Source of the DNA: Gemmatimonadota bacterium
GTDB lineage: Bacteria; Gemmatimonadota; Gemmatimonadetes; Longimicrobiales; Gaopeijiaceae
Assembly (NCBI GenBank): GCA_009692205.1
Contig: SHZR01000016.1
Span: 1-61,640, forward strand
DNA: 61,640 bases
Direction of reading: 5' to 3'
The position numbers and the translations under genes are program-made. The notes beneath the pieces are model-generated. The model worked only from the letters and a program-made list of their open reading frames with translations. It was not told the origin of the DNA and did not search any database. Positions 8,490 to 15,849 of the stretch are shown one piece after another (positions within the stretch are counted from its first letter, which is position 1; every line of letters starts with the position of its first letter).

Positions 8490-8984
8490 ATGGACGGCAT
8501 CACCCCCGACACGCCCCCTACCCGCGTCCTCTTCGTGTGCCTCGGCAACATCTGTCGCTCGCCCCTCGCGGAGGGCGTCTTTCTGCACCTCGTGCGCGAG
8601 GCGGGGCTCGCCGACCGCTTCGAGGTCGACTCGGCCGGAACGGGGGACTGGCACGTCGGTGAGCGGCCCGACGCGAGGGCGGCGGCAGTCGCGCATCGGC
8701 ACGGCGTCGAGCTGCCGAGCCGGGCGCGGCAGGTGACGCGAGACGATCTCGACACCTTCGATCACGTCCTCGCGATGGACCGCGAAAACCTACGCGAGCT
8801 CGGGCGCATCGCCCGGCCGGGCGCGAGAGCCGAGATCCGACTGCTCCGCGCGCACGATCCCGTCCGGGACGGCGACGACGTGCCAGACCCGTACTACGGG
8901 GGCCCGAGCGGATTCGACCTCGTGTACGAGATGGTGCACCGGTCGTGCTCGGTGCTCTTGGCCGAACTCACGGCGACGCGATGA
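8490..8984 (+). CDS. Low-molecular-weight protein tyrosine phosphatase
   Basis: Cytoplasmic phosphatase of 164 aa. The P-loop C17-LGNIC-R23 followed by Ser fits the CX5R(S/T) signature near the N-terminus, and the general acid Asp is in VPDPYYGG (about residue 133). DSAGTGDWHVGERPDARA is typical for the family. Close relatives remove phosphate from protein tyrosines (capsule regulators) or, in the ArsC branch, reduce arsenate. No capsule kinase or arsenic gene is nearby, so the partner is unknown. ATG 8490 gives a normal family length. Confidence 0.9.
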   Translation: MDGITPDTPPTRVLFVCLGNICRSPLAEGVFLHLVREAGLADRFEVDSAGTGDWHVGERPDARAAAVAHRHGVELPSRARQVTRDDLDTFDHVLAMDRENLRELGRIARPGARAEIRLLRAHDPVRDGDDVPDPYYGGPSGFDLVYEMVHRSCSVLLAELTATR

Positions 8985-9017
8985 CGCTCCTGGCTGGCGT
9001 AGCTCGAACGCTAGGGC

Positions 9018-9521
9018 TCACGCTCCCATGGGTGCGTCGATGCCAGCCCACAGGTTCATGGTGTTCAGCTCCGTGCGGCCGCAGGCCTTGAGGTACACGA
9101 ACAGCTGGGTGCGGTACGCGGCGTATCCGCATAGCACCACGTTGACGAAGAACGCCCCCTTCGAGCTCTTCGAGCCGAACATCTCGATCTCGGCCCGGAA
9201 ATCGGCGTCCGACATGCTGCCCAGCACCTTGGCGTAGAAGTCGGATTGTTGGCCGATCGCCGCCACCGTCTGCGCGAAATCCCGCGCTTGCGCGGCTTGC
9301 TCCTCGCGCGTCCAGTCGGCTTCGTCGAACCCTCCTGCTTTGGCCGCCCGCACCATCGTCGGCCCCATCATCGACAGGTATCTCAGGAGATCGAGCGTGC
9401 TGCGCTGAGTGGCCGTGGGGCGGTAGTCGAGCTTCTCCCGGTCGACCTTGCCCGCGAGATGCACAAGGATCCGGGCCTCGTTCTGCATGGAAGCGACGAG
9501 TTCGAGCTTCGTCAGTACCAT
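9018..9521 (-). CDS. DinB-like four-helix protein, metal site apparently lost
   Basis: Protein of 167 aa predicted as a four-helix bundle of the DinB/YfiT superfamily. It opens with LELVASMQNEARILVHLAGKV and has LRYLSMMGPTMVRAA and a last helix with NVVLCGYAAYRTQLFVYLKACG. Catalytic members carry a His from helix 2 and an HxxxH pair on helix 3 or 4. Here the late helix reads GYAAYRTQ, so the His pair is missing and only the early His in ILVHL remains. It is probably not a metal-dependent transferase. It is a stand-alone gene with no clear operon. Confidence 0.65.
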   Translation of the reverse strand: MVLTKLELVASMQNEARILVHLAGKVDREKLDYRPTATQRSTLDLLRYLSMMGPTMVRAAKAGGFDEADWTREEQAAQARDFAQTVAAIGQQSDFYAKVLGSMSDADFRAEIEMFGSKSSKGAFFVNVVLCGYAAYRTQLFVYLKACGRTELNTMNLWAGIDAPMGA

Positions 9522-9548
9522 GGTGTCCTCCCTAGAGAAATGTGGGTG

Positions 9549-10763
9549 TCACGCGGTGGAGTTCGCGCCCACGCTGGCCGCGATACGGGCCAGCGCGTCT
9601 TCGAGCACCTCGTCGGACGCGGCGTAGCTCATCCGCACCCAGCGGTCGTCGCCGAACGCCGCGCCGGGCACGAGGGCGACGCCCTGGTCTTCCAGGAGCC
9701 GCGAGCACCACGCGGTGGCGTCGCGCACGTCGGCCGTGAAGAAGCCGTCCACGCGGAAGTACAGGTAGAATGCGCCTTCAGGTTCGACGAACGGCACCTC
9801 GGGGAGCAGCCCGCGCATGCGCGTGGTCACCAGGTCGCGGCGACGCCGGAACGCCGCGCGCATCTCGGCGACCGATGCGTTCGCCGCGCGCACGTTCGAG
9901 TACGCCTCGAGCGCCGCGACCTGCGCGGGCGTCGTCGGATTCGACGTGATCTGGCTCTGCAGTGCGGCGAACTTCTTCGAGAGCTCCGGGTCTGCCCAGG
10001 TGAAGCCGATCCGCCATCCCGTCATCGCGAAGGCCTTCGAGGCGCCGTCGATGAGCACGAACGGGCCGAGGCTCGACGTCGGCAGCTCGAGCAGACCGGG
10101 TGCGGGCTCGCCTTCCGGGCCGTAGTAGATCGCGCGGTAGATCTCGTCGCTGAGCAGCCACACGTTGCGATCGCGCGCCCACTCGGCGATGCGCTGCACC
10201 TCGGCGAGCGAGTAGACGGCGCCGGTCGGGTTGCATGGGCTGTTGAGCACGAGGCCGCGCGTGCGGGTCGTAACCGCCTTGTCGAGGTCGGCCGTCGTGA
10301 TCTTGAAGCTCTTTCGCTCGTCGCCCATGACGAGGACGGGCTCCGCGCGCGCGATCGTGACGAGGTCCGGATACGTGGTCCAGTACGGAGCGGGTACGAT
10401 CACCTCGTCGCCCGGGCCGAACAGCGTGAAGATCGCGTTGAAGAGCGCCTGCTTGGCGCCCGACGTGACCACGACACCCTCCCAGTGCATGTCGCGCCCT
10501 GCGCGCTCGGTGAGCCGCGCGGCGATCGCCTTCCGCAGAGCGGGCGTGCCGGCCGGTGGCGTGTACCGCGTCTGTCCGGTCTGGATGCCGCGGATCGCGG
10601 CTTCGCGCACGAAGGCCGGCGTGTCGAAGTCCGGCTCGCCCGCGCTCAGGTCGCGGATGTCCCGGCCCTCGCTCGCCAGGCGCTTCGCGAGCGCGCTGAC
10701 GGCCATGGTCGCGGACGGTTTCAGCTTCCTGACGTTTTCGCTGAGCTGCATGCTGGACTGCAT
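9549..10763 (-). CDS. Class I/II pyridoxal-phosphate aminotransferase (aspartate aminotransferase-like)
   Basis: PLP enzyme of fold type I, 404 aa, probably transferring amino groups between aspartate or similar acids and 2-oxoglutarate. LSAGEPDFDTP and RYTPPAGTPALRKAI are typical of the Igamma aspartate/prephenate aminotransferases. PLP contacts are seen in NSPCNPTGAVY, LLSDEIYRAIYY and the Schiff-base Lys in DGASKAFAMTGWRIGF; the substrate-binding Arg is near the C-terminus in GDDRWVRMSYA. ATG 10763 fits the family start; an ATG at 10811 would overlap the divergent gene. Only 46 nt separate the two divergent starts. Confidence 0.92.
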   Translation of the reverse strand: MQSSMQLSENVRKLKPSATMAVSALAKRLASEGRDIRDLSAGEPDFDTPAFVREAAIRGIQTGQTRYTPPAGTPALRKAIAARLTERAGRDMHWEGVVVTSGAKQALFNAIFTLFGPGDEVIVPAPYWTTYPDLVTIARAEPVLVMGDERKSFKITTADLDKAVTTRTRGLVLNSPCNPTGAVYSLAEVQRIAEWARDRNVWLLSDEIYRAIYYGPEGEPAPGLLELPTSSLGPFVLIDGASKAFAMTGWRIGFTWADPELSKKFAALQSQITSNPTTPAQVAALEAYSNVRAANASVAEMRAAFRRRRDLVTTRMRGLLPEVPFVEPEGAFYLYFRVDGFFTADVRDATAWCSRLLEDQGVALVPGAAFGDDRWVRMSYAASDEVLEDALARIAASVGANSTA

Positions 10764-10809
10764 CGGTCTCCCCGTGTTGGCGGCCCGGAATATGGTACTT
10801 TGGACGCCC

Positions 10810-11385
10810 ATGTCGCACCCCGGCGCGCGCTTCTACTTCGACTTCGTCGATCCTCTCTCGTACCTGCTCGAGCTCGAGCTGCGCGCGCTGGAGGCGTCGC
10901 TCCCGGGGCGCGTCGAGCGGGTCAGCTTCGAGCTCGCGCCGCCGCCCATGCCACTCACCGCTCTCGACGATTCGCGCTGGGCCGCGCGCTGGGCCGAGGC
11001 CCGCCCCGTCGCTGCCGCCGCCGACGTGCTGCTCGAGCCCCCGCGGCTGGTGCCGTGGACGCGCAAGGCGCACGAACTCCACCTGCATGCCCTCGCGCAC
11101 GGCAAAGCTGACGAGGTGCGTATGGCGATCTTTTCGGCGTACTTCGGGCGCGGCGAGGATATCGGCCGCGTGGACCGACTCGTCGAGATCGCCGCGGCGC
11201 TCGGGCTCGACCGCACGACGGCCAAGGCCGTGCTCGACGTGGACCGCCACGAGGAGGGCGTTCTCGCCTCGCGTGCCGACGCGACGGCTGCCGGAGTGGC
11301 GGACGTCCCCGTGATCGCTGTGCGCGGTGGGCTCGTCCGGGGCTTCCACAACCGCGCGGACCTCGGCACCTTACTCCGCCCCTAG
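10810..11385 (+). CDS. DsbA-family thioredoxin-fold protein (HCCA isomerase/FrnE-like) without CXXC
   Basis: Cytoplasmic thioredoxin-fold protein of 191 aa. The N-terminal FYFDFVDPLSYLLE stands where DsbA has its CXXC. The Ser-containing DPLSYL pattern is shared with 2-hydroxychromene-2-carboxylate isomerases and kappa glutathione transferases, which use glutathione instead of a disulfide. The cis-Pro loop appears as GVADVPVIAVRGGLVRGF. It has no signal peptide. It is divergent from the aminotransferase. The substrate is unknown; a glutathione- or bacillithiol-type thiol reaction is an inference. Confidence 0.75.
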   Translation: MSHPGARFYFDFVDPLSYLLELELRALEASLPGRVERVSFELAPPPMPLTALDDSRWAARWAEARPVAAAADVLLEPPRLVPWTRKAHELHLHALAHGKADEVRMAIFSAYFGRGEDIGRVDRLVEIAAALGLDRTTAKAVLDVDRHEEGVLASRADATAAGVADVPVIAVRGGLVRGFHNRADLGTLLRP

Positions 11386-11474
11386 CTGGGCGGCGCGTAG
11401 CTGGCGCCTCGATCCTGGACCGCTTTTTCTCACCGCTCGGCTCCCGACAGGCCGACCCTATCGGTAGGCACCGC

Positions 11475-11777
11475 ATGGCCGGATATCAGCGAAGGACCGC
11501 ACTCTCGCCCCACGATGTGATGGAGCAGGCCGGGCACGCGCTGCCCGAAATGGTCGGGCTCAACCGCACCGGCGGGTCGTCTCACGAGGCGACGTTCGAC
11601 GGCGCCGAAGGGACGCTGAAGCTCTCGGCCCATCGGCACGGTCCGTACACGAGCGTGCTCGCGAACACCGACCGCCTGCGCACGTCGCGGATCGACTACG
11701 AGGTGCAGCGCTTCCTCAATCGGCTCCCCTACGAGCCCGGCGACGTCGGGGGCCCCGGCTCCGGCGAGGCGAGCTAG
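11475..11777 (+). CDS. Small hypothetical protein upstream of the helicase-like gene
   Basis: Protein of 100 aa, not recognised. It carries GSSHEATFDGAEGTLKLSAHRHG followed by DRLRTSRIDYEVQRFLNRLPYEPGD, reading like a small alpha/beta domain, and ends in a Gly/Ser tail. The stop is only 4 nt before the GTG start of the DEAD-box-like gene, so the two are almost certainly cotranscribed and perhaps translationally coupled. That makes an RNA-related role possible, but only by association. Confidence 0.6.
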   Translation: MAGYQRRTALSPHDVMEQAGHALPEMVGLNRTGGSSHEATFDGAEGTLKLSAHRHGPYTSVLANTDRLRTSRIDYEVQRFLNRLPYEPGDVGGPGSGEAS

Positions 11778-11781
11778 CGCC

Positions 11782-13329
11782 GTGGAGTCCTTCGAAGAGA
11801 TCGACGTCGCACCCGAGTTGGTCGAGGCACTCGCCGCGGAAGGCATCGAGCGCCCCACGCCCCTCCAAGAGGTGGCCATCCCCGTGCTTCGGCGCGGCAA
11901 CAACCTCGTGCTCGCCGCGGGCCCAGGAAGCGGCGTGCTGGTCGCGTGGCTCGTGCCGCTCCTCGAGCGTGCGGACCCGAACGCGACCACCCCGCAAGTT
12001 CTCGCGCTGACCGCGAGTGCCGAAACGGCGGACCAGCTCGCCGAGTCCGCCGCCCGGCTCGCATCGATGACCGGACACACCGTCGCCGCACTCGGCACGC
12101 CGTGGCTGCTCCCCGAGAGGGCGCAGGTCGTGCTCGGCACGCCGGCCGACGTGCTCGCGCGCGTAGCCTCCGGCGACCTCGATCTTTCGACCGTGCAGGC
12201 GCTCGTGGTGGATTCGGCGCACGTCCTCGAGCGCCTCGGCGCGCTCGCAGACGTCGAGCGCGTGATCGACTATCTCCCGCCCGAGGCGCAGCGCGTCGTG
12301 AGCGCGTATCCGGTGACGCGCGCCGTGGCGGACTTCGTCGAGCGTCACTGCAAACGCGCGCTCACGCTGCCGGCGCCCGAGCCTGGCGCCGGCTCCGTGC
12401 CCATGCGCGGGCGCGTGCGCTTCCGCGTCGCGCCCGAGCCTCGTGAAGCAGCGGCGCTCGCGATCACGGACGAACTCCTAGGATCCGGCGCTCGCCACGT
12501 GCTGGTCTTCTGCCGCAGCGACGACCGCGCGGCGGACGTCGGTGACTATCTCACGCTCCACGGCTTCCTCGCCGGGGCACCCGGAGACGCGGACGTCCCC
12601 GTGTGGTTGGGCGTGGACGCGCTCGCCGCCCGCGCCGTCGCCCAGGGCGTCGAGGGTGTGCGCGTGGTGAGCTTCGATGTTCCGGCCGACCCCGACACAC
12701 TGGACCGCCGGCACGCGATCAGCGCCGACGGCGTCGTGTTGGTTCTGCCGCGAGAGGTGTCGCACCTCCGGGACGTCGGCCGCCGCACCGGCTACGAGGT
12801 CGTTCCCTTCCCGCCGCCCGCGAGCCGTGGGCCGACATCGATCGAGCAGCTCCGGGCCACGCTCGAGCGGGCGCTCGAGGGCGAAGACGGCGCCGCGTAC
12901 TTGCCCATGCTCGAGCCGCTCTTCGAGCGCTTCGACCCCGCCGAGGTCGCCGCGGCGGCCGTGGCGCTCCTTCGCGAGCGGCCCGCCGCGCCGGTTGCGC
13001 CGCCCCTGCGGCCGAGCCAGTCCGAGGCCGAGACGGCCGACGGCCCCGCGTGGGCGAAGCTCTTCCTCTCCGTGGGTGAGCGCGACGGGCTCCGGCCCGG
13101 CGACCTCGTCGGCGCCATCACCGGCGAAGCCGGCGTCGAAGGCCACCAAGTCGGGAAGATCGATATCAAGGAGAGCCACACCGTCGTGGAGGTCCACGAC
13201 TCCGTCGCGCGCAAGGTGATCAAGGCGCTCAACGGAACGACCATCAAGGGCCGCTCGGTGCGGGCGGACTTCGACCGTCCCAGGAAGGGCGTGAAGCCAC
13301 GGGCTCCCCGGCCGCCTCGTCCTCGCTAG
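11782..13329 (+). CDS. DEAD-box-like protein with dead ATPase core and DbpA-type RNA-binding domain
   Basis: Protein of 515 aa built like a DEAD-box helicase but lacking its catalytic residues. The Q motif is kept (GIERPTPLQ, 21-29). Motif I reads AGPGSGV (46-52) instead of A-x-TGxGKT, so the ATP-binding Lys is absent. Motif II reads DSAH (144-147) instead of DEAD, motif III SAYP, and no HRIGRTGR arginine motif is seen. The second RecA lobe is still recognisable (HVLVFCRSDDRAADV). Residues about 440-505 (WAKLFLSVGERDGLRPGDLVGA to IKGRSVRADF) match the DbpA domain that binds 23S rRNA hairpin 92, followed by a basic tail. GTG start. It may be an RNA-binding scaffold or antagonist of a true helicase. 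Confidence 0.8.
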   Translation: MESFEEIDVAPELVEALAAEGIERPTPLQEVAIPVLRRGNNLVLAAGPGSGVLVAWLVPLLERADPNATTPQVLALTASAETADQLAESAARLASMTGHTVAALGTPWLLPERAQVVLGTPADVLARVASGDLDLSTVQALVVDSAHVLERLGALADVERVIDYLPPEAQRVVSAYPVTRAVADFVERHCKRALTLPAPEPGAGSVPMRGRVRFRVAPEPREAAALAITDELLGSGARHVLVFCRSDDRAADVGDYLTLHGFLAGAPGDADVPVWLGVDALAARAVAQGVEGVRVVSFDVPADPDTLDRRHAISADGVVLVLPREVSHLRDVGRRTGYEVVPFPPPASRGPTSIEQLRATLERALEGEDGAAYLPMLEPLFERFDPAEVAAAAVALLRERPAAPVAPPLRPSQSEAETADGPAWAKLFLSVGERDGLRPGDLVGAITGEAGVEGHQVGKIDIKESHTVVEVHDSVARKVIKALNGTTIKGRSVRADFDRPRKGVKPRAPRPPRPR

Positions 13330-13350
13330 CGGCGGGGCCCGGAAACGACC

Positions 13351-13381
13351 GGGGCCGTGTCGCTTGAAGCGACACGGCCCC
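13351..13381. terminator. Strong hairpin between converging genes
   Basis: GGGGCCGTGTCGCT and AGCGACACGGCCCC form a perfect 14-bp stem around a TGA loop. It sits between the stop of the helicase-like gene (plus) and the stop of the HU gene (minus), and so probably serves both. There is no clear T-run on either side, so the call rests on stem strength and position. Confidence 0.65.
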
Positions 13382-13413
13382 GTGAAGAAGTCGGCTGCGA
13401 GAGCGTCTGCGAC

Positions 13414-13698
13414 CTACTGGATCGCGTCCTTCAGGCCCTTGCCGGCGCGGAACCCTGGCGTCTTCGTCGCCTTGATCTGAATCGCCTGGCCGGTGCGGGG
13501 GTTACGGCCGACGCGCGCCTTGCGCTGCTTGGCCTCGAAGGTCCCGAACCCGGTGATCTGCACTCGCTTACCACCCTTCAACGCACCCGCGATCACCCCG
13601 CCTTCGGGTGAGAACAACGCATCCACCGCCCGGGAGGCATCGGCCTTCGTCATGCCGGCCTTGCCGGCGAGGGCGTCCACAAGATCGGACTTGTTCAT
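13414..13698 (-). CDS. HU family nucleoid DNA-binding protein
   Basis: 94-aa histone-like protein that bends DNA and compacts the nucleoid as a dimer. It shows the full HU pattern: MNKSDLVDALAGKAGMTKADA helices, GKRVQITGFGTFEAKQRKARVGRNPRTG (the DNA-binding arm starts here, with the intercalating Pro in RNPRTG) and the closing GFRAGKGLKDAI. Length and start are canonical. It is a single gene with its own promoter upstream and a strong hairpin downstream. Confidence 0.96.
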   Translation of the reverse strand: MNKSDLVDALAGKAGMTKADASRAVDALFSPEGGVIAGALKGGKRVQITGFGTFEAKQRKARVGRNPRTGQAIQIKATKTPGFRAGKGLKDAIQ

Positions 13699-13758
13699 GA
13701 GCAGCTCCAGAGAAGCAGGGTGAGTGATCCGGGCACGACGGGGGTCGCGTGTCGTCGA

Positions 13759-13787
13759 ACGGTAAGCCGCGCTGTGGGGAGCGTCAA
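13759..13787 (-). promoter_or_regulatory. Predicted sigma-70 promoter of the HU gene
   Basis: On the minus strand, TTGACG (13787-13782) and TACCGT (13764-13759) are spaced by 17 bp, a good fit to a housekeeping -35/-10 pair. The start codon of the HU gene is about 60 nt downstream. Confidence 0.5.
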
Positions 13788-13845
13788 GGGAAACAGATGG
13801 CCCGAAACCCGCTTATTTCCTGGCTTCCCGATGGGTCCGGCCGCC

Positions 13846-14043
13846 TTACGCGTTCGCTTCGTCGCGGCGCTTCCGGATCATCGAGTAGATGAAGAAGATG
13901 ACGGCGGCGATGAGCGCGAGCTTGGCCGCGGATGCGATCAGTCCGAGCATCACACCCAAGAGCGGCAGGACGATCATCGCGAACAGCTTCCACAGGACCA
14001 CGCCGGATAGGGCGGCGACAGTGACGGGAGCCAGGAATCTCAT
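13846..14043 (-). CDS. Small membrane protein
   Basis: Protein of 65 aa with one long or two short membrane helices (APVTVAALSGVVLWKLFAMIV, then LGLIASAAKLALIAAVIFFIY), ending in a positive tail (RKRRDEANA). ATG 14043 was chosen because it leads straight into the hydrophobic part; the longer frame upstream is not protein-like. Not recognised. It lies just downstream (minus strand) of the infA remnant. Confidence 0.55.
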   Translation of the reverse strand: MRFLAPVTVAALSGVVLWKLFAMIVLPLLGVMLGLIASAAKLALIAAVIFFIYSMIRKRRDEANA

Positions 14044-14133
14044 GGTATCCTCCGAGACATGCAGCGTTCGTTCCGCCCACCCTACGGAGGCGGACGGCCC
14101 GGGTTTCATCCGAACCCGCCGCGCGCTCCCGAC

Positions 14134-14301
14134 CTACTTGTAGCGGTAGGTGACTCGGCCCCGAGTCAGGTCGTAGGGCGACATCGCGATCTTCACGCGA
14201 TCGCCCTCGAGAACGCGGATATAATTCTGGCGCATCTTGCCCGACAAATAGGCGAGCACCTCGTGATCGTTCTCCAGCTTGACCCGGAAGGTCGCGTTGG
14301 G
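14134..14301 (-). pseudogene. infA: infA remnant: translation initiation factor IF-1 lacking its 5' end
   Basis: The minus strand encodes the last 55 residues of IF-1: [30 protein letters not shown], then [15 protein letters not shown] and stop. IF-1 is about 72 aa; the first 16-17 residues are missing. Directly before the first recognisable codon (CCC at 14301-14299) the frame has TAA, and the sequence becomes the reverse side of a recombinase gene. No replacement start exists, so this copy cannot work. IF-1 is essential, so an intact infA should exist elsewhere unless this junction is an assembly error. Confidence 0.85.
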
Positions 14302-14576
14302 TTAGAGAACCCACACGCAAGACGGGCTCCTGCCACATGTTCCGTCACACGATGGCCACGCTGATGCTCGAGGCCGGCGCCGACGTCCGCTACATCCAGG
14401 AGATCCTCGGCCACGCCGAGCTCTCCACGACGGCGATCTATACGCGCGTGAGCATCGGCAAGCTCCAGGACGTCCACCGCCGCACGCATCCCGCGCGGGC
14501 CCGGCGCACAGAGCGCGACCACGAGAAGCTGCTCTCTTCGTTAGCCGCTGAGCTCCTGGCCGCCGATGAGTCCTGA
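14301..14576 (+). pseudogene. C-terminal fragment of a XerC/D-type tyrosine recombinase
   Basis: The frame encodes [19 protein letters not shown], then [20 protein letters not shown] and [18 protein letters not shown]. This is the last part of a Xer-like phage or plasmid integrase, with the box-II HxxR (HMFR), the following His (LGH) and the nucleophile Tyr. The first catalytic Arg and about 200 N-terminal residues are absent: homology starts within a few codons of the infA break, and the frame meets a stop at 14280-14282. The C-terminal end and stop look natural. It could not recombine DNA. Two dif-like palindromes follow immediately. Confidence 0.85.
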
Positions 14577-14596
14577 GGCCCACGACCCGGGTGCAA

Positions 14597-14621
14597 GGTG
14601 GCATAACTTCGTTATGTCACC
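14597..14621. repeat. dif-like inverted repeat A
   Basis: GGTGGCATAAC and GTTATGTCACC form imperfect 11-bp arms (10 of 11 paired) around TTC. The arms resemble the XerC half-site of E. coli dif (GGTGCGCATAA). The site lies 20 nt after the recombinase fragment's stop and could be a crossover or arm site of the lost element, or simply a hairpin. Confidence 0.5.
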
Positions 14622-14658
14622 CCCGAAGGGGCGAAGCGCGGCGTCGGTTCCGAGGGCA

Positions 14659-14687
14659 AGTGCGTATAAGGCTGCCTTATGCGCAAG
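14659..14687. repeat. dif-like inverted repeat B
   Basis: Arms AGTGCGTATAA and TTATGCGCAAG flank a 7-bp centre (GGCTGCC). Each arm matches the E. coli XerC half-site at about nine of eleven positions, and a 6-8 bp centre is normal for Xer sites. It is nested in a wider inverted repeat, GGGCAAG (14654-14660) and CTTGCCC (14704-14710). Confidence 0.5.
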
Positions 14688-14710
14688 CGAGCGCAGCGAG
14701 CGGCTTGCCC

Positions 14711-15139
14711 GGTGCCCGGAGTGAAACGCAGGGCACGGAACGACGTCGCGCCGCTTGCACCCGGGGGCGAGGAGCAACCTCACGAGGTCCTCGACCAGGA
14801 GCTCATGGGTCCCACCCTCCGACCGCTTCTGCATGCCCAGGGATCGAGCGGCGCGTGCCCGCTGCGTCTCCTATGAACCCGCCCGAGGGTCGGCGGCTGG
14901 AGAGTGCGGTACACCTACCTCACAAAAGAGAACGTGCTGATGGTGCTCCGCGTGCTACCGCGAGGTAAGGCGTACGATCGCTGACCTGCGAGTACGACGC
15001 CCCTCGCGCGCCCAAGAACACGCATCAGGGGGTATCTACCATTACTGGGGGGGCAACGCGCCACGCTAACACGGGGTTGGTGCTTGCCGGATAAGCTGCG
15101 TGTGCCCGGGGCGTTCGCCTGGCTTGGAGCAGCCCTCCC
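14711..15139. other. Gene-free stretch, likely element debris
   Basis: No frame here reads like a conserved protein. The stretch lies between the dif-like repeats and the stop of the 15140-15772 gene and contains no tRNA or clear promoter. It is probably leftover sequence from the same recombination event that truncated infA. Confidence 0.4.
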
Positions 15140-15772
15140 CTACGACGCGACCAGCTCCACTTCCTCGAGGAAGTCCTTGAGCGGGTTCGCGACCGCGATG
15201 GCCCGCTCCCGAATGGCGTCGGCGAGCGCCATTCCACGGGTGGCATCGCCCACGAGGTGGCGCGACACTGCGGCGCCGAGCCGCGCGTCCGACTCGGCTG
15301 CGGCCTGGTTGTACTCGGCGTACCTGGCGCTGACGCGCTGCTCGAACAGAGGGAGCTGCCCCGACGGCGTCCCGTGCTGGACCATGTCCTCGAACACCGC
15401 ACGGTGCAGCGCGTCGAGCCCTTCGCGGATACGTTGATCGGGCGCGCGGCCCATGAACGCGAGCTGGGCTCCGCGGGTGTGGGCCCACAAAAAGAAGATC
15501 AGGGCTTCCTCGGCTGTGCGACGTGCGTGACGTTCGTCGTCATACCTGGTGCCCACGTCGGGCAAGGGCGTTTCGACGTCCTCACGCGAGAGGAAGTCGG
15601 AAAAGCTTTCCCAAACGAGGAGAGCGAGGCTGTCACCGAGCTCGGCCGTCGTCATCGTCTGGGGCGCCCGGAACTCGCGAGTATCGTCTAAAAGCGTGGT
15701 TTGCACGACCAATTCCTCAGGGTCTTCGGTTGCTTGTAACCTCAATTCGGAGCGCTGACCACACAGTGTCAA
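15140..15772 (-). CDS. Hypothetical helical protein
   Basis: Up to 210 aa, not recognised. The C-terminal two thirds are rich in predicted helices (ALIFFLWAHTRGAQLAFMG, LDALHRAVFEDMVQHG, ADAIRERAIAVANPLKDFLEEV) with no signal or membrane segment. The N-terminus is uncertain: ATG 15772, an internal GTG, or ATG 15655 are all possible, and the shorter form starts at MTTAELGD. It is divergent from the lipoprotein gene at 15850. It lies at the edge of the infA scar and may be part of the incoming DNA. Confidence 0.5.
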   Translation of the reverse strand: MTLCGQRSELRLQATEDPEELVVQTTLLDDTREFRAPQTMTTAELGDSLALLVWESFSDFLSREDVETPLPDVGTRYDDERHARRTAEEALIFFLWAHTRGAQLAFMGRAPDQRIREGLDALHRAVFEDMVQHGTPSGQLPLFEQRVSARYAEYNQAAAESDARLGAAVSRHLVGDATRGMALADAIRERAIAVANPLKDFLEEVELVAS

Positions 15773-15849
15773 GGCTATCGATTCCCACCCCGCGCCACGG
15801 CCTGCCGGGGGTGCCCCACCGCCGCCCTGGAGACCCCAGGAAAAGCCTT

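Noticed and set aside
14296-14710. Integron attC/attI sites (GTTGGGT fits GTTRRRY at the infA break)
   Set aside because: A single degenerate 7-mer is expected by chance, the palindromes lack GTTRRRY cores, and the recombinase fragment lacks integron-integrase features.
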